64,000 bases of DNA from Nocardia sp. NBC_01503 (GCF_036327755.1 NZ_CP109596.1:3968001-4032000); one strand, 5' to 3'; shown: positions 42,203 to 50,334, numbered from the stretch's first letter. Notes: generated by a model not told the origin, from the letters alone. A program made the numbers and translations.

Positions 42203-42448
42203 ATGACCTCAGTGAATATCCACGAGGCCAAGACGCATCTGTCTCGGCTCCTTGAACGTGTCGCGAAAGGGGAGCGCATCGTGATTTCCAAGGCGGGAAA
42301 GCCGATCGCTGATCTGGTTCCGCACGGTGGTACACCGGTGACCTTCGGCGGTCTCAAAGGGCAACTAGCCTACGACGACAGTTCTTTCGGCATCGATCCC
42401 GACATCCAGCGGATGTTCTATGGGGATGATGCCGATGCTTCTGCTTGA
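42203..42448 (+). CDS. antitoxin of the Phd/YefM family
   Basis: 81 aa. The N-terminal half M-T-S-V-N-I-H-E-A-K-T-H-L-S-R-L-L and I-V-I-S-K-A-G-K-P-I-A-D-L-V is the Phd/YefM DNA-binding dimer fold. The C-terminal tail (Y-D-D-S-S-F-G-I-D-P-D-I) would wrap the toxin. TGGGGGAATG supplies a good ribosome site. It overlaps the toxin gene by 20 bp, so the pair is translationally coupled. It should bind the repeats just upstream. Confidence 0.92.
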   Translation: MTSVNIHEAKTHLSRLLERVAKGERIVISKAGKPIADLVPHGGTPVTFGGLKGQLAYDDSSFGIDPDIQRMFYGDDADASA

Positions 42449-42818
42449 CAGCCAGACAGCGTTGTGGCTGCTGGACGACAACCCACGATTGGGTGCCAAG
42501 GCTCGTGCGATGATTTCGTCCGCGACCGAGGTGTACGTCTCCGCGGCGACGATCTGGGAGCTCACCATCAAGGCGATGCTCGGCAAACTGACGCTGCCGC
42601 CGCAATTCACCGAAGCGATCACTGATCAAGGACTGGCTGTGCTCGACATCACCGGCGAGCACGCGGAGGGACTCCGTGACTTTCCCGAACTCGTGCGCCA
42701 CGATCCCTTCGACCGTTTGATCGTGGCGCAGGCGTACTCCGAGAGATTGCGGTTGCTGACCGCGGATGGTGTGCTGCTGGGCCTGAATCGCAGGTTCATC
42801 GTCGATTCCACCAGGTAG
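42429..42818 (+). CDS. PIN-domain toxin (VapC-like)
   Basis: 129 aa from ATG 42429 (other in-frame ATGs at 42420, 42426 and 42435). PIN-domain acidic residues are present: D in L-L-L-D-S-Q, E in T-I-W-E-L-T, and D in H-D-P-F-D-R-L-I. Such toxins are Mg-dependent ribonucleases that cut tRNA or rRNA and are neutralised by the antitoxin encoded just before. The toxin subgroup beginning L-L-L-D-x-Q-x-x-L-W pairs with Phd antitoxins rather than AbrB or CopG types. It ends 2 bp before the convergent CDF gene. It is probably an acquired accessory module. Confidence 0.9.
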   Translation: MPMLLLDSQTALWLLDDNPRLGAKARAMISSATEVYVSAATIWELTIKAMLGKLTLPPQFTEAITDQGLAVLDITGEHAEGLRDFPELVRHDPFDRLIVAQAYSERLRLLTADGVLLGLNRRFIVDSTR

Positions 42819-42820
42819 TG

Positions 42821-43735
42821 CTATTGCTTGGTGCGGTAGAGGTCGGGTTCGATGTAGACGTTTCCCGCGGCCGGAACCGCTTCGCGCACACGGGCTTCGG
42901 CGTCGTCCAGGGCGAGGGCCGCCGCGGTGATGTCCATACCGGGAGTCATCGAGACCTTGGCGGCGACCAGCAGATCATTGGGGGCCAGGTACTGGGTTTT
43001 GAGGTTGAGCACGCGGTTCACCCGCTCACCGTCCACCAGCGCCGCTCGGATGCGCCCCACCTCGTCGGGGGTCGCGCCCTCGCCGATGAGCAGGCTCTGC
43101 ATTTCGATGATCAGCACCACGGCGATACAGCCCAGCAGCACGCCGATGGCGATGGTGCCGATACCATCCCAGATCGCGTCGCCGGTCAGGGCGGTCAGGC
43201 CGACACCGAGGAAGGCCAGTGCCAGGCCGATGAGCGCGCCCGAATCCTCCAGCAGCACAACGGGAAGCTCCGGATTGCGGGTGGTGCGAATGAAGCGCCA
43301 CCAACTGTTGCGGCCCTTGAGGGGCGTGGAGGCGCGGGTCGCGGTGCGCAGGCTGAAGGATTCCAGCACCAACGCGACCACCAGAATGGCGATGGCGATC
43401 CAGGCGTCCTCGACCTGCTCGCGATGCACGATCTTGGCGATGCCCTCCTGGATCGAGTACAGCGATCCGACGCTGAAGATGACCAGCGCGACCACGAAGG
43501 CGTAGAAGTAGCGGTTGCGCCCATATCCGAAGGGGTGCAACTGATCCGGTTCCTGCTGGGAGCGTTTGCGGCCGATCAGCAGGAGTCCCTGATTGGCGCT
43601 GTCCGCCAGCGAGTGTGCCGCCTCGGCCAGCATGGATCCCGAGCCGGTGATCGCCGCGCCGACGAATTTGGCGAGGGTGATACCGACATCCGCCGCGAAT
43701 GCCGCGAGAACCGCTTGTCTGCTGCCGGACGCCAT
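42821..43735 (-). CDS. cation diffusion facilitator (CDF) metal exporter, copy 1
   Basis: 304-aa inner-membrane metal:proton antiporter. About six helices lie in the first 220 residues. The metal site has A-E-A-A-H-S-L-A-D-S-A in helix 2 and L-L-E-D-S-G-A-L in helix 5, and a cytosolic C-terminal domain follows from about 225 (M-T-P-G-M-D-I-T). Zn, Fe, Mn or Co are possible; the residues do not decide. Copy 2 lies just upstream on the same strand and is a close paralogue. ATG 43735 is the preferred start. Confidence 0.92.
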   Translation of the reverse strand: MASGSRQAVLAAFAADVGITLAKFVGAAITGSGSMLAEAAHSLADSANQGLLLIGRKRSQQEPDQLHPFGYGRNRYFYAFVVALVIFSVGSLYSIQEGIAKIVHREQVEDAWIAIAILVVALVLESFSLRTATRASTPLKGRNSWWRFIRTTRNPELPVVLLEDSGALIGLALAFLGVGLTALTGDAIWDGIGTIAIGVLLGCIAVVLIIEMQSLLIGEGATPDEVGRIRAALVDGERVNRVLNLKTQYLAPNDLLVAAKVSMTPGMDITAAALALDDAEARVREAVPAAGNVYIEPDLYRTKQ

Positions 43736-43783
43736 ACGATCACGTTACCGACGTCGGCGCGGCCGTACCGGCCGTACACGCGC

Positions 43784-43821
43784 ACCGGCCGGACCCGAAT
43801 TGTGCTGTGGGTCCGGCCGGT
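43784..43821 (-). terminator. perfect 13-bp hairpin after CDF copy 2
   Basis: ACCGGCCGGACCC pairs exactly with GGGTCCGGCCGGT around a 12-nt loop. It lies 12 bp downstream of the copy 2 stop, so the two CDF genes are probably separate transcripts. Confidence 0.85.
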
Positions 43822-43833
43822 TCGATGTTGTGC

Positions 43834-44760
43834 TCAGCCCTGGACCGGCTGGGAGCGGTAGAGGTCCGGCTCGAGGTAGATCACCCGGGCGGCCGGGACG
43901 GCCTCGCGAATCCGGGCCTCGGCGGCGTCGATGGCGGTGGCGATATCGGCGATCTCCAGGCCGGGGACGATGGAGACCTTGGCGGCCACGAGCATCTCCT
44001 CCGGCCCCAGGTACTGGGTGCGCAGGTGGATGACGCGGTCGATGGTCTTGTCGTCCACCAGGTTCTCGCGAATCGCGCGATCCTCGTCGGGCGTCGCGCC
44101 CTCGCCGATCAGCAGGCTCTGCATCTCGATGATCAGAATGACCGCGATGGCGCCGAGCAGGATGCCGATCGACAGCGTGCCGATACCGTCCCACACCGGT
44201 TCATCGGTGATGACCGTCAGCGAGATGGCCGCGAACGCCAGCACCAGGCCGATGAGCGCGCCGGAGTCCTCCAGCAGCACCACCGGCAGCTCCGGATTGC
44301 GCGAGTTGCGGATGAACCGCCACCAACTGGCGTCGCCCTTGAGCGGCTTGGATTCCCGCATGGCGGTGATGAAGCTGAAGCCCTCGAGCAGAATGGCGAT
44401 GCCGAGGATGGCGATGGCCACGAACGGGCTGGACAGCTCCTCGGGATGCTGGATCTTATGGATGCCCTCGTAGATGGCGTACACCGAGCCGAGGGCGAAG
44501 ATCACCAGCGCGACGATGAACGAGTAGAAGTAGCGATTGCGCCCGTACCCGAACGGGTGCAACTCATCGGCGTCCTGTTCGGCCCGCCGCTGCCCGAGCA
44601 GCAGGAGTCCCTGGTTGGAGGTGTCGGCCACCGAGTGCACGGCCTCGGCCAGCATCGACGCCGATCCGGTGATCGCCGCGCCGATGAACTTCGCCACCGC
44701 GATTCCGGCATTGGCGCTGAGCGCCGCCAGGATCGCCTTCTTACCGCCACCCGCAGACAA
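43834..44760 (-). CDS. cation diffusion facilitator (CDF) metal exporter, copy 2
   Basis: 308 aa from the TTG at 44758-44760, which has GGAAGGA 8 nt upstream and aligns with the start of copy 1. Upstream translation passes through a decayed repeat and is spurious. The same landmarks as copy 1 are present: A-E-A-V-H-S-V-A-D-T-S in helix 2, L-L-E-D-S-G-A-L in helix 5, Q-S-L-L-I-G-E-G-A-T before the C-terminal domain. The two copies share long identical stretches (E-L-H-P-F-G-Y-G-R-N-R-Y-F-Y differs by one residue), so a tandem duplication is likely. Divergence in the cytosolic domain suggests different metals or regulation. Confidence 0.92.
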   Translation of the reverse strand: MSAGGGKKAILAALSANAGIAVAKFIGAAITGSASMLAEAVHSVADTSNQGLLLLGQRRAEQDADELHPFGYGRNRYFYSFIVALVIFALGSVYAIYEGIHKIQHPEELSSPFVAIAILGIAILLEGFSFITAMRESKPLKGDASWWRFIRNSRNPELPVVLLEDSGALIGLVLAFAAISLTVITDEPVWDGIGTLSIGILLGAIAVILIIEMQSLLIGEGATPDEDRAIRENLVDDKTIDRVIHLRTQYLGPEEMLVAAKVSIVPGLEIADIATAIDAAEARIREAVPAARVIYLEPDLYRSQPVQG

Positions 44761-44876
44761 TGTGCAGTCCTTCCCGGACCATGTCCGTTTTGTCGCAAAC
44801 CCTGTTTGAAGTGGACAGCCTACCGAGACAGCCTGCCCGCCATGCAGCCTAGGCCGTACTGAGATCGCAACGGCCC

Positions 44877-45052
44877 CCGTCATTCCGGCGCGTTCCCCTC
44901 CGGTCCTCCCGACGCGTTTTTGGCCGGGATCCACCTGCCGCTGTGGATCGCGGTCAAAAGCATGCCGGGATCACGAAAAAGGTTGTCGTGTCGGGATGAG
45001 GAACAGGGCTGCCGTTTCGGGACGACGTACAGGGCTGTCGTGCCGGGACGAC
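44877..45052. repeat. decayed family A repeat with serial right-arm duplicates
   Basis: The recognisable element spans 44877-44974, with mutated arms (CGTCATTCCGGCGCG, GCATGCCGGGATCACG). It is followed by shrinking copies of the arm end: TCGTGTCGGGATGAG, ACAGGGCTGCCGTTTCGGGACGAC, ACAGGGCTGTCGTGCCGGGACGAC. It occupies most of the 331-bp gap between the CDF copy 2 start and the manA stop; no gene is visible there. Confidence 0.75.
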
Positions 45053-45091
45053 AGGAGAGGGCCGCTCTGCCTGTGACGGCGTCGCTCGCGG

Positions 45092-46327
45092 TCAGTCTTC
45101 GTCGACCGTGGCGCAGAACAACTGCGCGGGGCCGTCGATCGCCTGGGCGCGAATCGCGCCGTCGGCGGCGGAGATCCAGGCCGCGTGTCCGCATTCGACC
45201 CGTAGTTCGTCGCGGCCCTGGAAGAATCGGATGGTGCCATGCGTGCACAGCGCGATGCCCGGCCCGGTGTGCGGGATGACGATGGGGTCGGCGTCGGCGA
45301 GGAGCTCGAATCGGCTCAGCGCGAATTCGGGGGCGGGGGTGTGGTACTGGAAGATGCCCTCGCCCAAGGCTTCCGGCTCGATGATGGGCAGGTCCAGGGG
45401 TTCGAAGTCCAGCACTCGAAGCAGTTCGGGAACATCCACGTGCTTGGGTGTCAGACCACCGCGCAGCACATTGTCGGAGTTGGCCATGATCTCCACGCCG
45501 ACCCCGCGCAGGTACGCGTGCAGGTTTCCGGCGGCCAGGAACAGGCCCTCACCGGGTTCGAGGGTGATGCGGTTGAGCAGCAGCGCCGCCAGGGTGCCCG
45601 CATCGCCCGGGTACGCCTCGGCGAGCTCGAGCACCGTGCGCACCTCGGCGATGAATTCCTTTCCCGCACCATTGGTTCGGGCGTCCCGCTCGGAGAGATA
45701 GCGCACGCAGCCGTCCAGGACCTTGGGCAGCAGCTTGCTCAGGCTGGTCTGGGGCAGCGCGATCCAGGTGGTGAACAGCGTGCGCAGTCCCGCCGAATCG
45801 GGTTGCGCACCGAGCAGGTCCGCATACGACTCCAGTTCGGGTACCTCGAGCGCGTGCAGCAGCCGCACCGTTTTCACCGGTTCCCGGAATCCGGCCAGCG
45901 CCTCGAACCGCTCCAAGGCCACCACGAGTTCGGGCTTATGGTTCTCGTCCCGATAGTTCCGCATCGGCGAATCGATCGGCACCCCGGCGTTGTTCTCGCG
46001 CTGGAAGCCGTGCCGGGCCTGCTCCAGGCTCGGATGCGCCTGCAGCGAGAGCGGCTCCTCGGCGGCGAGGATCTTCAGCAGGAAGGGCAGTCGCCCGCCG
46101 AATTCGCCCGCGACAGCGCCGAGTTCGCGCTGCGGGTCGGTATTGACCACCTCGAGTAGTGATTGGCTGTGCCCGTTGATCCGCACCTGTGCGGGATCTG
46201 CGGGATGAGCGCCGAACCAGAGTTCTGCCTCCGGATGCGCGGAAGGAACCGGTCGCCCGCACAGCTGAGCGAGCGCGGTGCGTGAACCCCAGGCATAGGA
46301 TCGCAGCGCACCAACGAGTTCGTGCAC
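45092..46327 (-). CDS. manA: mannose-6-phosphate isomerase, class I
   Basis: 411-aa Zn-dependent isomerase interconverting fructose-6-P and mannose-6-P, the entry step for mannose in cell-envelope lipoglycans. The cupin-type Zn site is visible: L-Q-A-H-P-S-L-E-Q-A with Q/H, and E-N-H-K-P-E-L-V. The typical A-G-N-L-H-A-Y-L-R-G-V-G-V-E-I-M-A-N-S-D-N-V-R motif (here ending N-V-L-R-G-G-L) is present around residues 265-290. GTG 46327 shares one base with the TAG of the upstream gene. It belongs to the operon DUF3499-pmmA-tobH-manA, conserved from Rv3258c to Rv3255c. Confidence 0.95.
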   Translation of the reverse strand: MHELVGALRSYAWGSRTALAQLCGRPVPSAHPEAELWFGAHPADPAQVRINGHSQSLLEVVNTDPQRELGAVAGEFGGRLPFLLKILAAEEPLSLQAHPSLEQARHGFQRENNAGVPIDSPMRNYRDENHKPELVVALERFEALAGFREPVKTVRLLHALEVPELESYADLLGAQPDSAGLRTLFTTWIALPQTSLSKLLPKVLDGCVRYLSERDARTNGAGKEFIAEVRTVLELAEAYPGDAGTLAALLLNRITLEPGEGLFLAAGNLHAYLRGVGVEIMANSDNVLRGGLTPKHVDVPELLRVLDFEPLDLPIIEPEALGEGIFQYHTPAPEFALSRFELLADADPIVIPHTGPGIALCTHGTIRFFQGRDELRVECGHAAWISAADGAIRAQAIDGPAQLFCATVDED

Positions 46328-47571
46328 TAGTAGTGTCCCCCGTCGTAGCTACCCGTGGTCGAGGCCGGGCGGGCACCGAGTAGTCGTAGATAGGCTGCCG
46401 CCATCTCCAGCCGAAGCGCAAGTACCGCAAGCTGTTCCAGTTCCCCACGGCTCGCGGGCGGGCCGGGCGCGGCACCGAGTTCGGGATCGGCCGCGGCGGT
46501 CTCGGCATCCACGTTCACCAGTTCGGCATCGACCAGTCCGGCATCGGAGCCGAAGACCGCGAGCCGTCGCCGCGCCGCGGACTGATCGGCATCGGAGCTG
46601 AGGACGAAGAGTCGTACCTGTTCCACCGGGGCCGGACCGTCCAGCTCCTCGTCGTGGAAGAGTGGATCGAAGCCCGGTGCGGCCACCCCGGCGGCCTGTA
46701 CCAGACTGCCGTGCGCCGCAACGGCTTCGGCCAGTGTGACGGCCGAGGTGATCTGCCCGGCCGCGGCCAGCAGCACCTCCGAACCGTGCGTGGCCAGAAT
46801 CGCGGCGGCAGGCGAATCACCCGCGAGCACCATGCGCTTGCGCTGCTGCATCCGCGTCGCCAGGGTCTTGGCCGGATTGTGGAACGCCTCATGTTGCGGT
46901 CCGTCGCGTAGCGCCTCGGCATCGAGCAGATCGGCGAGCGCGTTCAGATCGGGCAGCATCGGCCCGGTGCGATTGGGGTCGACCGCGGCCAGTACCGCCA
47001 TGCCGACGGCCAGGTAGCGCAGTAGCCGATTGTGGTCCAGGACCCGGACTCTCGGCGGCAGCATGGTGGCTCTTCCGGCGGCGGCGGCGCGTAGCGGCCC
47101 CTCGTCGGGGGCGGCGACCACGACCTCGGCACCGCGGCGCACCGCGAAGTCGACGGCCTCGGCCAGCCGCGGATCGCCCGCGTCATCGCCGGCGACCAGC
47201 ACCACATCCAGCGGACCCACCCACGGTGGAATCGAGGCGGCGGCCACCAGCGGCATGCTGGTGCGATCGCCCAGCGCGGCCACGAGTAGCGCGGCGGCGC
47301 GTGCGGCCCGCCCACTTCCGGAGACCAGTACGAGACTGCGCGGGCGTAGCTCTCGCAGTCGGGTGAGCGCGTCCTCGGCGAGTGCCGCGGCGGTCGCGCG
47401 AACCAGTGCGCCACCGGAGGCGGCCGAGCGCAATGTCCCTCCGGCGTCCGCCGCCTCCAGCGAGGCGACGTCATCGAGGTCGAGTACGGGTGTCCCAGCG
47501 ATCATCGGGCGTTGCCACCTCCCCTCATCCGGGTCACCAGACGCTGGTGAATCCAAGCTCTGTGATTCCAC
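46327..47571 (-). CDS. TobH-like SIS-domain protein
   Basis: 414 aa, homologue of M. tuberculosis Rv3256c. The first half looks like a sugar-isomerase (SIS) fold: L-V-L-V-S-G-S-G-R-A-A-R-A-A-A-L-L and V-V-L-V-A-G-D-D-A-G-D. The second half resembles the phosphoglucose/phosphomannose isomerase C-terminal domain. The active-site residues of bifunctional isomerases are not obvious, so it may regulate or assist ManA. It is flanked by pmmA (8 bp upstream) and manA (1-bp overlap), a fixed order in the Corynebacteriales. The enzymatic role is unproven. Confidence 0.85.
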   Translation of the reverse strand: MESQSLDSPASGDPDEGRWQRPMIAGTPVLDLDDVASLEAADAGGTLRSAASGGALVRATAAALAEDALTRLRELRPRSLVLVSGSGRAARAAALLVAALGDRTSMPLVAAASIPPWVGPLDVVLVAGDDAGDPRLAEAVDFAVRRGAEVVVAAPDEGPLRAAAAGRATMLPPRVRVLDHNRLLRYLAVGMAVLAAVDPNRTGPMLPDLNALADLLDAEALRDGPQHEAFHNPAKTLATRMQQRKRMVLAGDSPAAAILATHGSEVLLAAAGQITSAVTLAEAVAAHGSLVQAAGVAAPGFDPLFHDEELDGPAPVEQVRLFVLSSDADQSAARRRLAVFGSDAGLVDAELVNVDAETAAADPELGAAPGPPASRGELEQLAVLALRLEMAAAYLRLLGARPASTTGSYDGGHY

Positions 47572-47579
47572 TATTCCAG

Positions 47580-48956
47580 TCAGGCGCGGACGATGCTCAG
47601 GATCTCGGTGACGAGTTGGTCTACTTCGTCCTGCGATCGGGCTTCGACGTTGAGTCGAAGCAGCGGTTCGGTATTCGAGGCCCGCAGATTGAACCAGGCG
47701 CGGTCGGCGAGTTGCACGGTGACGCCGTCCATCCGATCCACCGACTTGGCGCGTTTGCCGAACGCCTCGAGCACCGCCACGGTGCGCTCCTTCGCATCAG
47801 CCACGGTGGAGTTGATCTCTCCGGAGGCCGCATATGTCGCGTACGCGGACGCGAGCTCGGACATCGGCCGATCCTTCTCGCCCAGTACGGCCAGCACATG
47901 CAGCGCCGCCAGCATGCCGGAGTCGGCGCCCCAGAAATCGCGGAAGTAGTAGTGCGCGGAGTGCTCGCCACCGAAGATCGCCCCGGTCGAGGCCATCTGC
48001 TGCTTGATGAACGAGTGGCCGACGCGGGTGCGCACCGGCGTGCCGCCGAGCTCGGTCACCAGCTCCGGCACCGCCTGCGAGGTGATCAGATTGTGGATGA
48101 TGGTCGCGCCCGGTTCCTTGGCCAGTTCGCGCTCGGCCACCAGTCCGGTGATGGCGGACGGGGAGACCGGATCGCCCTTCTCGTCCACCACGAAGCAGCG
48201 GTCGGCATCGCCGTCGAAGGCCAGGCCGATATCGGAGCCCGTCTTGCGGACGTAGTCCTGCAGATCCACCAGATTCTTCGGATCCAGGGGATTGGCTTCA
48301 TGATTCGGGAAATTGCCGTCGAGTTCGAAGAACAGCGGCTCGATGGTGAACTGCGCCAGCGTGCCCAGTACGGCCGGAACGGTGAAGCCGCCCATGCCAT
48401 TACCGGCGTCCACCGCGATGCGCAGCGGGCGCGCCGAACTCAGATCGACCAGCCGGTGCAGGAATTCGGCGTAGGCCGAGAGCAGATCCTGTTCGGTGGC
48501 GGTACCGCGCGGGCCGTCGAATTCGGGCACGCCCGCGATGACCTCATCGGAGATGGTGGCCAATCCGGTGTCCTGTCCGACCGGCAGCGCCTTGGCCCGG
48601 CACAGCTTGATGCCGTTGTACTTGGCCGGATTGTGCGAGGCGGTGAACATCGCGCCCGGGCACTCCAGATGACCGGAGGCGAAGTACAGCTCGTCAGTGG
48701 AGGCCAGGCCGATATGCACGACATCGAGGCCCTGGGCCAGTACGCCGTCGGCGAAGGCGGAAGAGAGTTCGGGGGAGGAGTCGCGCATATCGTGGCCGAT
48801 CACCACGCGCTTCGCGCCTTCACTCCGCATGAGTCGTGCGAACGAACCGCCCACGTCACGGACGAATGCCACGTCGATCTGTTCACCGACGACTCCGCGG
48901 ACGTCATAAGCCTTGATGACTGCATGCACGGACTCGGCGGAGCGGGGCTCTGTCAT
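47580..48956 (-). CDS. pmmA: phosphomannomutase/phosphoglucomutase
   Basis: 458-aa alpha-D-phosphohexomutase converting mannose-6-P to mannose-1-P, homologue of Rv3257c. Four signature loops are present: the phosphoserine loop T-A-S-H-N-P (about residues 105-110), metal loop D-G-D-A-D-R (about 248-253), sugar-binding G-E-H-S-A-H-Y-Y and phosphate-binding R-A-S-N-T-E-P. ATG 48956 was chosen over GTG 48965 because it begins the usual M-T-E-P. With ManA before it and the GDP-mannose pyrophosphorylase at 37977 it completes the route from fructose-6-P to GDP-mannose. Confidence 0.95.
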   Translation of the reverse strand: MTEPRSAESVHAVIKAYDVRGVVGEQIDVAFVRDVGGSFARLMRSEGAKRVVIGHDMRDSSPELSSAFADGVLAQGLDVVHIGLASTDELYFASGHLECPGAMFTASHNPAKYNGIKLCRAKALPVGQDTGLATISDEVIAGVPEFDGPRGTATEQDLLSAYAEFLHRLVDLSSARPLRIAVDAGNGMGGFTVPAVLGTLAQFTIEPLFFELDGNFPNHEANPLDPKNLVDLQDYVRKTGSDIGLAFDGDADRCFVVDEKGDPVSPSAITGLVAERELAKEPGATIIHNLITSQAVPELVTELGGTPVRTRVGHSFIKQQMASTGAIFGGEHSAHYYFRDFWGADSGMLAALHVLAVLGEKDRPMSELASAYATYAASGEINSTVADAKERTVAVLEAFGKRAKSVDRMDGVTVQLADRAWFNLRASNTEPLLRLNVEARSQDEVDQLVTEILSIVRA

Positions 48957-49135
48957 GCCACCCACACTATCCCGCCTCCCCGAGCCTTTTGCGCCCGGCT
49001 TGGGAGCCGTGGACTGTTGTGCACGCGTACCAGCGGTTCAGTGCCAACCCGATTTTGGGCGTACCCGACGAGTTACCCCGACCGTGCGAAATCAGTCGTT
49101 CCGTTCGCGACATCCGGCGCTCTATCTGCCGCAAC

Positions 49136-49525
49136 TCAACTGGGTGGGTCCGGGAGTACCCGTAGGTGCCCGCGTCTACCGGTGCGATTGGGGCGCTGAG
49201 TGGCGGGCGGATAATCGGTGTAGCCGCGCGGGTCGGGTTCCGGTGTGCGGCGCCGCAATCCGGCTTCGCGGACGGCCTCGGCCAGGGCGGTCAGGTCATC
49301 GTCGTCGGGGGTGCCGGAGGAGAAGCCGCCCTCATGCTTGACCAATTCCCAGCCCTTGGGGGCGGTGATGCGGGAGGCGTGTGTTTCGCAAAGGTCCCAG
49401 GAGTGCGGTTCGGCGACGGTGACCAGTGGTCCGACCACGGCCATCGAGTCCGAGTACACATAGGTCAGCGTCGCAACGGCCGGATTCTTGCAGCCTGGAC
49501 GGCAGCAACGACGCATGGGAATCAC
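49136..49525 (-). CDS. DUF3499 family protein
   Basis: 129 aa, homologue of Rv3258c. A short zinc-binding pattern R-R-C-C-R-P-G-C at the N-terminus pairs with L-C-E-T-H. The rest is P-H-S-W-D-L-C and I-T-A-P-K-G-W-E-L, strongly conserved in mycolata. The C-terminal 40 residues are Pro/Arg-rich and variable. The GTG at 49525 gives M-I-P-M-R-R, close to the mycobacterial start; ATG 49516 is an alternative. Function unknown. It heads the pmmA-tobH-manA block on the minus strand. Confidence 0.85.
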   Translation of the reverse strand: MIPMRRCCRPGCKNPAVATLTYVYSDSMAVVGPLVTVAEPHSWDLCETHASRITAPKGWELVKHEGGFSSGTPDDDDLTALAEAVREAGLRRRTPEPDPRGYTDYPPATQRPNRTGRRGHLRVLPDPPS

Positions 49526-49643
49526 GCCATGCAGGGTAACCCTCCGGGCGCGCCGAGGGGGATAGACACGCTCAATGAGGTCGGCCTCACTTCAGATTTG
49601 CACGCTCCGTCGGGCCCGTCGCCCCAGAGGACATCACCCCAAA

Positions 49644-49738
49644 GGTTCGCGGCCGTCCCGGTTCTGGACTGAGTGGAGCGGAGGAGCGAAGCGGGGGAGC
49701 GGAGGGAGGGAAGAACCGGGACTTCGGGGCCGCGAACC
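49644..49738. repeat. family B palindromic repeat
   Basis: 95 bp. GGTTCGCGGCC...CCGGTTCT is mirrored by AGAACCGG...GGCCGCGAACC, with the purine-rich core GAGTGGAGCGGAGGAGCGAA. It lies in the 329-bp gap between the divergent DUF3499 and Rv3259-like genes; apart from repeats, nothing else is visible there. Confidence 0.9.
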
Positions 49739-49830
49739 CGCGTCGCCGAAGGCGGCGCCGACGACACCGTGCGGAGGGAGGGATGAACCGGGACTTCGGG
49801 GCCGCGAACCCGCGTCGCCGAAGGCGGCGC
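49699..49830. repeat. 60-bp near-perfect direct repeat at the edge of a family B element
   Basis: Bases 49699-49758 recur at 49771-49830 with one mismatch (59 of 60 identical). Each unit holds the right half of the family B element plus CCCGCGTCGCCGAAGGCGGC. The second copy ends 24 bp before the Rv3259-like start codon. The near-identity points to a very recent duplication. Confidence 0.9.
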
Positions 49831-49854
49831 AGATGGACACAGTAGATTCGTATT

Positions 49855-50334
49855 ATGACCCGTTCCCGTAAGAGGCCGCCTACGGCGCGGTCTGTCATCC
49901 GCCGCGGGCGGGGTGTGCGCGGGCCCATGTTGCCGCCGACGGTCCCTGCCCGGCGTACGCGCGGGCAGCAGTTCGACCGTCTCGTGTTGGAGGCGTTCGC
50001 ACCGCTGGAGAGTCGCTGGCACGACCAGCTCACGAAGTTGGATATCGCGGTCGACGATGTGCCGAAAATCCGTCCGCTGCATCCGGATTCGGTGACGTGG
50101 CCCGATGAGGTCGTCGCCGACGGCCCGGTACCCCTGTCGCGCCTCATCCCGGCAGGGGTGGACCGATACGGCCAGGCGACCCGCGCCCGAGTCGTGCTGT
50201 TCCGCAAGCCTTTGGAGCTGCGTGCGGGTGACCCGGACGACCTGGTGGACCTGCTGCGCGAAGTTCTCGTCCAGCAGATCGCCACCTACCTCGGAGTGGA
50301 ACCGGATGTGATAGATCCGGAACCGGGTGAATAG
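49855..50334 (+). CDS. Rv3259-like protein of the zincin-like metallopeptidase family
   Basis: 159 aa. It begins with a basic segment (T-R-S-R-K-R-P-P), then R-G-P-M-L-P-P-T-V-P and A-V-D-D-V-P-K-I-R. The block V-L-F-R-K-P-L-E-L-R matches Rv3259 and the annotated zincin-like metallopeptidase family. Where that family has H-E-x-x-H the sequence reads V-L-V-Q-Q-I-A-T-Y-L, so the zinc-binding residues are missing and peptidase activity is unlikely. The synteny (before whiB2 and fbiAB) is well conserved. It is probably a non-enzymatic adaptor. Downstream hairpins separate it from whiB2. Confidence 0.82.
   Translation: MTRSRKRPPTARSVIRRGRGVRGPMLPPTVPARRTRGQQFDRLVLEAFAPLESRWHDQLTKLDIAVDDVPKIRPLHPDSVTWPDEVVADGPVPLSRLIPAGVDRYGQATRARVVLFRKPLELRAGDPDDLVDLLREVLVQQIATYLGVEPDVIDPEPGE

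Noticed and set aside
49644..49830. Possible CRISPR array
   Set aside because: There are only two copies of a 60-bp unit with a 12-bp spacer, part of a palindromic element; no cas genes.
49855..50334. Active metallopeptidase
   Set aside because: The H-E-x-x-H motif is absent.
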